From: Symsagittifera roscoffensis
Taxonomy: Eukaryota > Xenacoelomorpha > Acoela > Convolutidae
Assembly: GCF_963678635.1 (NCBI RefSeq)
Contig: NW_026970997.1
Span: forward strand, 64,001-113,110
Direction of reading: 5' to 3'
DNA length: 49,110 bases
Shown here: positions 34,812 through 42,701 of the stretch, piece after piece
Position numbering within the stretch: the stretch's first letter is position 1
How the letters are laid out: each line of letters opens with the position of its first letter
Made by a program: the position numbers and the translations under genes
Notes under the pieces: model-generated
Databases searched by the model: none
Told to the model about the DNA's origin: nothing
Seen by the model: the letters and a program-made list of their open reading frames with translations, nothing else

Positions 34812-35023
34812 TATGTATCGTGTTCCTTGTTGTTAAGCTAAGCTTAGCAAGATCCTAAGGGGGTCTTCTGCTTTTTGGGGGGAAAGTTTCTTTCATTTAC
34901 ACAACCCTAGGATGAAGGTCCTCCAAAAAAACTAAAGACCCCTTTCCTAGGATTTTGCTTTACGTGAGGACCCCCCCTCCCCTTAGGAAGGACCCCCCTT
35001 AGGATCCGGGACACGATACAATA
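34812..35023. repeat. Small palindromic, MITE-like element
   Basis: Its ends are inverted copies: TATGTATCGTGTTCC at 34812-34826 against GGGACACGATACAATA at 35008-35023. A second inverted pair inside includes ATCCTAAGGGGGTC and GACCCCCCTTAGGAT. The total is about 212 bp with runs of G and C that would fold strongly, and no reading frame. This is the look of a miniature inverted-repeat element. No clear target duplication was found. Confidence 0.5.
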
Positions 35024-35529
35024 CTAGTTTCTTGATTTCTAGGTCTTGCTCTCAAACTAAAAATGACAGTTAATTGGGTTTTCGAAGGTCGTGGTCGGCA
35101 TCGGAACGTTCTGGGCTATTTGTATAGCTAGTTTTCTGTTTTTTTTTACTGTAACTTTCTTACTCATTTGAAAAATCGGAGTTATTTGATATAACTCACA
35201 GCTAACCAAACAAGTCTTATGAGGTCAACTTTTCGTACCTAAGTGGTTCGTGCAGGGATGCTTTTTTGTTAATTTTGAGCTCTGTCGAATGCCACTTTTT
35301 TAACGCCACTTTGGCGTGCACTTCCTGAAGTTAGTTAGAGGAAGTTTAAAGATTTGTCAGTCCGAAAATTCTGTCATATAATACTACTAAAATGGGACCC
35401 TTTCGAAAAATTTGGCACCACTAAACTAGACGAGTTACTGTTTCTCATTCGCTTAAGGTAGACAATGATTTTCTAAGTCATGTGTCGATCAACTTTTGAT
35501 AAAAAAAAGTTTACCTTTTTTTGTTGTAG
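35024..35529. other. Intron sequence upstream of the sacsin-like exon
   Basis: No coding signal is visible. It ends in a pyrimidine-rich tract and TAG (TTTTTTTGTTGTAG, ending at 35529), a strong 3' splice site, so this is intron of the sacsin-like gene. Earlier exons must lie elsewhere, possibly before the Polinton. Confidence 0.55.
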
Positions 35530-36043
35530 AAACAAGCTTTCAAAGAGCAGACCCAGCAAAAGTGTATCAAATGGATGCAAGTGTTCTAGTGAGCTATCTT
35601 CACCCCATATGTGATTTTGCAATCCTTGGAGTTACTCGCTGCTCTTTTGTCGATAAAGCACTCCACCTATTCAAGTCCGTTCCGATTCGTGATGTCTTGG
35701 AAAACTGGCGTCTTCTTGTTGGGGACGAAGAAAAAACTTTCAACACTAAATGTGAAGAAATTCTATGCATTCTTCGATACCTTCAAAAAGAACCAATATT
35801 GCTGCAAGATCACGTAATTGCCAAAGTATCGGAAGCTGCTGCTAAATCGCCCTTATTTCCTTCGCAAGTAGAGGAAAAATTCTGCTTTGCTTCGCAGCTG
35901 TGTCTAAATCAAAACCAACCAGTCTTTGAGGACACATTTTGTCGACTTAATTCTTATCTGTGCAAAAACGATGAAATATCTTATTTCCTTAAAAGGCTAG
36001 GCATAGTAAAAAACTTTGAACCGATTGATTTTAAAATATTCTT

Positions 36044-36091
36044 GTAAAATCGCAAGTTAATTAAAAACGAAATACAGGCGATACAAGTTAG
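36044..36091 (+). other. Possible 48-bp intron (or premature stop) in the sacsin-like gene
   Basis: The sacsin frame meets TAA at 36045-36047, then stays open in the same frame. Removing 36044-36091 (GTAAAA...GTTAG) takes out the stop, keeps the phase (48 is divisible by three) and joins KIFL to DILEFLRS smoothly. The pyrimidine tract is weak and the other introns here are 159 bp or longer, so a plain nonsense mutation is equally possible. Confidence 0.4.
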
Positions 36092-36723
36092 AGATATTTT
36101 GGAGTTTTTGAGAAGCCGTAGAGAACAGGTTAGAAGATTGCCGGACGATAATGGCTTGTTTAGAGATGTTGACGACTTGTGCTTGAATGATTTCAAGCTG
36201 AGTGAGTCATTGACAGAAATGAGTCCTTTGCACTGCCACCGATTCATCCCACACGACTTGGCTCGCTTCTTTGGAGTGAAGACAAAGCGAAGCATGCTAG
36301 AGTCTATGAGCAGTGATCCCTCGTTCGAATCCTTCTCACAGAAAGAAGATCTGTGCAACCGACTCTACCGAATCACCACCCATTACTCGAACCCCATGGA
36401 TATCTTCAAGGAGCTCATCCAAAATGCAGACGATGCACGTGCCTCAGAAATTCAATTCATCCTAGATCAGAGAAATCTTCCAAAGCAGCGGGTGATAAAC
36501 GATAACTGGGAGAATCTCCTGGAACCTGCTTTGCTAGTGTTTAATGACGCGTTCTTCACAAGTGAGGACATCAAGGGAATCAAAGACCTCGGCAAGGGTT
36601 CCAAAGGTGATGTAGTTGACAAAATTGGTCAATTCGGAGTTGGTTTCAACTGTGTATTCAGCATCACAGACTATCCTTGTTTTCTGACTCAAATAGACGG
36701 AGTCGGGCCTGGAAACATGTGCC

Positions 36724-36728
36724 TTCTG
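36724..36728. repeat. Target-site duplication TTCTG, left copy
   Basis: TTCTG directly precedes the first base of the left LTR and is repeated at 42697-42701 after the right LTR. The two copies lie in the sacsin codons for Cys-Leu-Leu. Confidence 0.93.
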
Positions 36729-36940
36729 TGATAAAATGTTCCTTTGTTACGGTTAATTCTACTTAGTTACAAATAAGATATGTTTAAAAAGTGAATTAAT
36801 CTCTAAGTTAAAACATTAAAAAAGTGAACGGTCATTCTCTCCGTCGGAGAGAATGAAGATAGCAAGGTCAAATCAAGATTAACCAGTTAAGATACTTTAA
36901 AGTAATTAGTGAAATAAAACAAATGGTAAGAATCACAACA
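36729..36940 (-). repeat. 3' LTR of the young gypsy element
   Basis: This 212-bp copy begins TGATAAAATG and ends CACAACA on the plus strand; in element orientation it starts TGTTGTGATT and ends TATCA. It matches the other LTR at 211 of 212 positions; the difference is A at 36848 against C at 42604. It contains a perfect 12-bp inverted repeat with one base between the arms at 36832-36856. Confidence 0.95.
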
Positions 36941-37225
36941 TTCCCCTTAGTGGGAAAAAAAATTAAAATACTAAGCGCCTAACATGTTATCTAATCCTTT
37001 TTCTCCCTCTCGAGAAGTCCGACAAAATGAAAATTTAAATACTGCACGGTGAAACAAATGTAATTTTAGTGCTCCGAAGGAATTACTGGATTAGACAGGA
37101 TAATAAAATTCCTATATCCGGCGGATTGTAATCCGTAGTTACAGCTAGGTAAGCTCTAATTGCACTTAAACAAAATAATACTACAAATTAAATGGCTAAA
37201 TGCGAGTTTTAAAGTTTGATTGAGT
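36941..37225 (-). other. 3' untranslated part and polypurine tract of the young gypsy element
   Basis: The stretch lies between the end of the integrase frame and the 3' LTR. In element orientation it ends with AAGGGGAA, which would prime plus-strand synthesis. I found no other feature in it. Confidence 0.7.
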
Positions 37226-39810
37226 TTAGCTGTCCCCTTCCATGAATTTTTCTAGCTCGGCGTTGAAAATTTCACTATCTAAGTCGATGTAATTTTCAAA
37301 GCAGTTCACGGCATCTCTCAGATAATCGTCGGTAGAGGCGATGGAGAATTGATCGGGAGATTGGGTGTATGCTAGATCCGGTGTACTGTCTTCCGGTAAT
37401 GTGTTGCAGATGTTTGTCCAAGGGATTCTCTCTGAATGTTTGTGTGGGGGAGCTCGAGTTGTCATCCTCGTCCAGAGATATAGGGTTAATAGCGGAGCCT
37501 GGTTGGTTTTCTAACTCATCTATAATATCTATGTAATATCGCTTACCATAGAATTGTGGGGGACCAACATTTCGACTTGAACGTCGTAAAATAAGTTCGT
37601 TACCGGTGGTAGTAGTTTCCTTAGGATGTCTTTCCTCGCTGGTTCCAATTTCATCGGAGGAGTCCTCTATCTCGAAAACTGGGAAATCGACCGGTTTTTC
37701 TCCTACCAATGGTTTTGTCAAATCCGAAGGAATGTTTGAGGTCTCCGTTGTCGTAGCCGTAGAAGGTTCGTCAGGTGGGTGTGAGGTAGTTTGAGGTGCT
37801 GGTTTTATACTGATTGGGCATTCCGCTGTGTCTGATAGTTCAGGTTGATCGTCTAAAATCTCAGGTTTTATATTAGTTTGATATGTTTTAGGGTCTAATG
37901 ATGAGGTAGGTTCTTTGTTAAAATTGTCGTTATCTGAAATGAAGCGTTTTCTTATCATTTCTCTACATGGAAAACCTCCCGCAATCCATTCCCAATCGCT
38001 AATAACCGACGTATCCGACGGAATGAACATGGATTCGTCACCTGCTAAATATCCAGTATTCGACGTCGAGGCTTTATTTCGGTTCTTCTTCGATTTGTTG
38101 GATTTTGAAGGCTGGTTCGTTCTTCTAGATCTGGTGGTGACCGGGGTGAACGACTCTGTGTGTCTTCCTGTCTTAGTGTCTGGTTTCCGCGTCTGTTGTG
38201 TCTTCGGTTTGTGAGACTTTCTTTGACCTACTTGTAAATCACCGTTAGAGAAAAAAGGAAAGGAGATATTTCCTTTGAATGAACGAATTGTAGAGGATTT
38301 AGACTTTGGAATGGCAATTTCCGACCTTCTAATAATTTTTCCGTCGGATAATTCAACCGTGGATTTTTTTGAGTTTATTATTTTCTGGCCTAGTTGTTTA
38401 TAGAAGGGGTTTCCGTTTATACTTCCGTTAGTTTTCCGTAGTAATTTACCTTTAAACGGACTGTTTAAGGGCACTCGGGATGATGGAGGTTTTGAAGTAG
38501 TAGGAAGGTCTGAATCGTAGCCTTTCTCCAATGGTGACTGGTTCTTTTTCGGTATGAGGGAGTCTTTGTATCCGTCCTCTATCCGATCGTCAGCGTTCCA
38601 GTCGAGGGCCCTTTCTCTGCTTACGATCGACTTCCCTTTGTCTAAAAATCCACCGGATAAATTATTAGATGCCAATTGCTTCCAGATCGTGTTCGGTTTT
38701 CTATTAAAGTGTATTTCGACCGGTGAGCATTTAATTTTAGATTGGAAGGAAGATCGTAGATTCCAAATGATTTTCGAAATGGCGGTTTGTAATGTAGGTT
38801 TTTGTTGATCCAATGACATTGCTAATAATTTTATTTTTACAGTTTGAACAAGTTTTTCTACAAGACCGTTAGAACGATGGTCTCCAACCGTACAAAATAT
38901 TAGTTTGATATTAAGAGAATTGCAAAATAATTTAAAATCCTGACTAGTAAAGCAGGATGCGTGGTCGACCCGAATAGATTTTGGAATCCTATGGAGATAG
39001 AAATAATCTTGAAGAAATTCGATTACTGTGTTTGATGACGTTGAGGATGTAATTTTTGCTGAAGGGAATTTTGAAAAACGGTCTATACATAATAAGATGT
39101 ATTTATTGTTTCCCCAGTTGTTATCTAGTGGACCGGCAAAGTCAAGATTTATTTCCTCATTAGGTTCGAATAAGGTCGGAAGTTCGCTAATTTGTGTAAA
39201 TGGTATGATGCTTTTTATATTCTTACCGGTTTGAGTGCATTGTGTGCAATTAATCCCGTGGAAGTAAATTTGTCGATATATGTGTGGCCACCAAATGTAT
39301 TGTGCCAAGTATTTCATGCCGAATTGGCCAGGGTGAGATTCATGTAAGGTTTTTAAAACGGCGTTTCTAAGTGTAAACGGAATAACCAATTTTCCATCCA
39401 TATATAATAGTCCGTCGGATTCATGAAGGTCTTTCGAAAGTTGGTGTAAGTAACGGGAGTTTGAGTTGATGTTATCTACTTTTTTCTGTAAAGCTTTCAC
39501 AATTGGGTTTAACAATTCATCATCTTTCGTTAATAAAGCGACCAATTTTTCATTGAATAATGTATTTAAATCCAAAGGTCTTTCAGGTAACTTGAGGTTT
39601 TCTCGGAATTTAGTTACTAACTTCTTGTGTTCTGAGGAAATTTGAAAATCGATAGAGACTTGTATCCCGGAAGTGGAAGGATTTACTACAATTTGGTTAT
39701 TTGACATATTTACACTATTTATAAGGTTGAGATCCGAAGGATTACTAATTAAGCTACTGTTAAGAATTAAAAAATAGATAAAGGCTGAATTTGATAGAGA
39801 AATTTTAGTA
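37226..39810 (-). CDS. Gypsy integrase with long C-terminal extension
   Basis: The main frame starts at ATG 39707 and runs to 37296 (803 codons); the same frame is open upstream to about 39810. It has an HHCC zinc domain (HESHPG...GINCTQC), then a DDE core: NLDFAGPL with the first Asp, RVDHASCF with the second, and GLVEKLVQT with the Glu about 35 residues on. The last 400 residues are a Pro/Ser/Thr-rich, charged tail with no chromodomain that I can see. Near 37445, at a run of five G on the plus strand, a second frame (37465-37226) takes over with a credible acidic C-terminus ending FMEGDS, so one base may be missing there by mutation or sequencing error. Integrase inserts the cDNA, giving the 5-bp duplication seen here. 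Confidence 0.85.
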
Positions 39811-40040
39811 AATCATTGTTTGAGAATCCGAAGGAATACATTTAGAGTTACAAAGTTCTGTTCTATAGTGTTTTTGATTGCAGATTGAAATGGAAGAGTT
39901 GACGAAATTCAATGCTGTAATTATTACGTGATTTCGTAATTTCGTGTAATGGGAATTTTCCGAAATCGAATTAATTGAATTACGTAATGGATTTTCATTA
40001 TCCAAAGGATTGAGTGCATTATATATATTTTTTGGTAGTA
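39805..40040 (-). other. Pol linker in a third frame
   Basis: Between RNase H and integrase the coding sequence passes through a different frame (40040-39805), rich in Asn and Ser. The shifts are near 40030, beside an (AT)n-T7 run, and near 39810. Both could be real frameshifts or base-calling errors, since integrase and reverse transcriptase on either side are open. Confidence 0.55.
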
Positions 40041-41200
40041 GCAACTACAAATTCTTCGTCGTACTGTGATGAGGGAATTGCTTTACCCGAAGGAGTTCTT
40101 GAAATTAAGTCTGTAAAACCCATATCTTTTCCCGCTAAATGTTTGATAGTAAAATTGAATGGTAGGAGACGATCTACCCATCTTGTCAATCGGCTTTGGT
40201 ATGTTTTGTTTCCGTGATTTGGTGAGAAAGCGGAAAGGAGAGCTTTGTGGTCGGTGATAATTTCAAATTCAGAGCCGTAGAGATAATTTTTGTAATGTTC
40301 GACCGCCCATACGACTCCTAATAGCTCTAATTCGTTTGTTGAATATTTGGATTCATGGGGATTTAAAAATCTTGAAGCAAATGACACTGTTTTCCAAACC
40401 TTCTCATGAAGTTGTTCAAGGGATGCACCCAACCCATTATGTGAAGCATCTGTTTTTACTCTCGTGGGCTTTTTTACGTCGAAATGAGTGTTTTCAGTAA
40501 GATTTACTATTTCTGATTTAATCTTGACAAAAGCTTTTGAGTGATCTTCATTCCAAAGGAAAATTGACTTCTTGTTTAAAAGAGGTCTAAGCGGGCTTCC
40601 GAGGGATGCTAAATTTGGTAAAAATTTAATGTACTGATTAGTTGACCCAAAGAATGATCTTAGTTCTTTTAGATTCTTTGGGATTGGAATATCTTTAATT
40701 GCTTTGGTTTTATCGAATAGTGGGGCGATTCCGGATTTCGATATTTTAAAACCGAGCCATTCGATTTCTTTTTGGAAGAATTTGCACTTCGACCATTTAA
40801 CTGCGAAATTGTAAGTGTCTAACGTTGATAAAATTTTATAAACAATTTTCTTGTGATCGTTAAAACTTCCTTTGGAAGCGACTAATATGTCGTCGAGGTA
40901 ACAATTTGTAAAAGGAATGTTTCCCAAAGTTGAGTCCATGACTCTCTGAAACTCGTTTGGCATATCGCCGAGTCCGTAAAAACCCGTTAAAAATTGATAA
41001 GTGCCTGTTATATCTCCGCCGACTAGACTAAAATTGCATTGGCTGCTAGTAAAATTGTCCAGCGCAAGTTGACTATATGCGTTCTTTAGGTCTAGGTTTG
41101 TAAACCATACTTCTCCGACGGAATTGTTTGAAATTTGAGCCGATACGTTATCAACTAATTCGTGTATATTAGGCATCTGATATTTGTTCTTGTAGTTTCA
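40019..41200 (-). CDS. Gypsy reverse transcriptase and RNase H, N-terminally truncated
   Basis: An open frame from ATG 41176 to 40019 (385 codons), with a stop just upstream. It begins at the MPNIHEL segment, which normally lies well inside the reverse transcriptase; WFTNLDLKNAYSQL (first catalytic Asp), FYGLGDMPNEFQRVMD and YLDDILVAS (YxDD site) follow. RNase H comes next with TDASHNGLGASL, the Glu in TNELELLGVVWAVEH, and TDHKALL. The fingers and the link to the protease are missing, so the enzyme should be inactive although its palm and RNase H residues are all present. It resembles Mag-type pol. Confidence 0.85.
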
Positions 41201-41414
41201 ACTCGTGTAACACATTCTGTTTAAGGAAGCTTACAGGGCTTAATGAATCCACCTGTATATTGAGAATTACTTGGTTTTCATTTCCTAAGCCGATATTTAG
41301 TAGTTTCTTCAGTTCCATTCCTTGATCGTCGTAGATAGTTGTTACGTTTAATACAGAGTAATCATCGTTATCGCTATGTCCAGACTCTGACCATGCGTTG
41401 ATTACTCCACAGCA
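41200..41414 (-). pseudogene. Protease start of the young gypsy element, truncated
   Basis: After the gag stop, the minus strand continues with a frame containing QVDSLSPVSFL, the place where retropepsins have Asp-Ser/Thr-Gly. Here the Gly is replaced by Leu. About 15 codons later the frame runs into the reverse transcriptase sequence in another phase. Most of the protease (the flap and the second half) is deleted together with the first part of the reverse transcriptase, by inference roughly 0.6-0.8 kb. Confidence 0.6.
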
Positions 41415-42485
41415 TTATCTATTAGCGTGGTCAATATGTACATCTGGTTGTTCCGAAGGATAATGATGATCTGTATTATTTACAATTTGACTATCCACAA
41501 TATTTACATTTTTACGGCGTGATTTACAGAGTCTAGTAAAATGTCCTCGATATTTACAAGTCGTATATGTTGTATCTTTAGCAGGGCAAACCGCTAGATG
41601 TCCTTTTGTAAAATTTCCGCCGCATTTCATACATGTGTTATTTCTTTCAACGTTTAGGGTGGGTTCTCTTTTTACATTAAAACGATTAAAAGATTTGTTG
41701 GAAGAATATCCGCTGGATTTAAAAGTATTCGTCATCTTGATGTGGTTTGTAATTCCTTTTTCGTCAATCAGGGCTACGTTTAAGGCTTCTAGTGGTGGTA
41801 AGGTTTCCGTGAGGAGTTTCCGTTGGATATCTGAATTCTTCATGTTATTAATAAAAATATCTCTAATCCATTCATCTTCTCCTGTGGGAATGTTACATCG
41901 TTTTGCCATTTCTGCCAGTGCCCCCCAGAATTGTTCTAATGATTCTCTGTCCCTCTGTTTTCTGTTTAGGAGTTTGTGTCTTTCGAAGGTTATGTTTGTT
42001 TTTCTCACAAAAGCTGTGGACAAATTTTCCCAAAATTCTTTGAAAGAAATTTGTAGAACTTTGACTCTCGTGAACTTTTGGCCGAATATTTTCTTTCCTT
42101 CGTTTCCGAGGGCTAGATAAAGTATGGATCTTAGTTTTTTGTCCGCCTCTTCCAGTCTCATGCCGTTGAAATTCTTGGTTTCTGACTTTATTGAAGCCAT
42201 TTCTTCATCATCGAATCTCTTTTGTTCTTGAATATTCCTCTCGATGCGTGATGTTTTTTGAGCGTCGGATTCGTTTTCCGGCCGATTTTCCAATGTTGGG
42301 GGAGTTGGGTGATATCGTTCCGTTGGATTCAAAAGGTTTTCGATGTCGATATTCTCTTTCGCGACTATTGCTAGCTGGAATAGATCGCTCCACTCTTCCC
42401 AAGGAATTGGTGGGTCCACTGTGTGGTTTTGCCAAAATGAAGGTATACCTCTCACGTTTGATTCGTTGCTGTTTGACTGCGCCAT
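41415..42485 (-). CDS. Gag polyprotein of the young gypsy element
   Basis: A complete 356-codon frame from ATG 42485. The N-terminal half has the capsid pattern (LYLALGNEGKKIF, FWENLSTAFV, RESLEQFWGALAEMAKRCN). A zinc-knuckle pair follows: CMKCGGNFTKGHLAVC (CX2CX7HX3C), then TTCKYRGHFTRLC, where the first Cys of the second knuckle is replaced by Tyr (TAT for TGT), so that knuckle is probably weakened. The A of the start codon is the last base of the LTR and its TG the first bases of the primer-binding site. Gag forms the particle and packages RNA. It is the only complete gene of the element. Confidence 0.88.
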   Translation of the reverse strand: MAQSNSNESNVRGIPSFWQNHTVDPPIPWEEWSDLFQLAIVAKENIDIENLLNPTERYHPTPPTLENRPENESDAQKTSRIERNIQEQKRFDDEEMASIKSETKNFNGMRLEEADKKLRSILYLALGNEGKKIFGQKFTRVKVLQISFKEFWENLSTAFVRKTNITFERHKLLNRKQRDRESLEQFWGALAEMAKRCNIPTGEDEWIRDIFINNMKNSDIQRKLLTETLPPLEALNVALIDEKGITNHIKMTNTFKSSGYSSNKSFNRFNVKREPTLNVERNNTCMKCGGNFTKGHLAVCPAKDTTYTTCKYRGHFTRLCKSRRKNVNIVDSQIVNNTDHHYPSEQPDVHIDHANR

Positions 42486-42696
42486 GATAAAATGTTCCTT
42501 TGTTACGGTTAATTCTACTTAGTTACAAATAAGATATGTTTAAAAAGTGAATTAATCTCTAAGTTAAAACATTAAAAAAGTGAACGGTCATTCTCTCCGT
42601 CGGCGAGAATGAAGATAGCAAGGTCAAATCAAGATTAACCAGTTAAGATACTTTAAAGTAATTAGTGAAATAAAACAAATGGTAAGAATCACAACA
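42485..42696 (-). repeat. 5' LTR of the young gypsy element
   Basis: This 212-bp copy, near-identical to 36729-36940, acts as promoter for the minus-strand element. The palindrome at 42588-42612 has one mismatch (42604). Its last base in element orientation (42485) is also the A of the gag start codon. Confidence 0.95.
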
Positions 42697-42701
42697 TTCT
42701 G
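42697..42701. repeat. Target-site duplication TTCTG, right copy
   Basis: Identical to 36724-36728; the sacsin reading frame resumes right after it with Asp-Pro-Ser-Cys. Confidence 0.93.

Larger units (their letters stand above)
36729..42696 (-). mobile_element. Young Ty3/gypsy (Mag-like) LTR retrotransposon inserted in the sacsin-like exon
   Basis: Two 212-bp LTRs differ at one base. TTCTG occurs at 36724-36728 and again at 42697-42701, a perfect 5-bp target-site duplication. On the minus strand the order is LTR, gag, protease start, reverse transcriptase and RNase H, integrase, purine-rich tract, LTR. The tract AAGGGGAA at 36948-36941 directly precedes the 3' LTR and the sequence after the 5' LTR begins TGGCGCAGTC, a normal primer-binding site. 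Despite its youth the element lacks most of the protease and the first part of the reverse transcriptase, and pol is split among three frames. The zinc knuckle form (CX2CX7HX3C plus a second knuckle) suggests the Mag branch of Ty3/gypsy. Confidence 0.93.

Noticed and set aside
36044-36077. 34-bp GT-AG segment as an alternative intron at the sacsin stop
   Set aside because: Removing it shifts the frame and soon meets a stop; only the 48-bp version keeps the frame.
37606-39234. Plus-strand frames inside the young gypsy element
   Set aside because: They lie opposite the integrase frame, which carries the zinc and DDE motifs.
41635-42120. 161-codon plus-strand frame
   Set aside because: It is antisense to the complete gag frame with its zinc knuckle.
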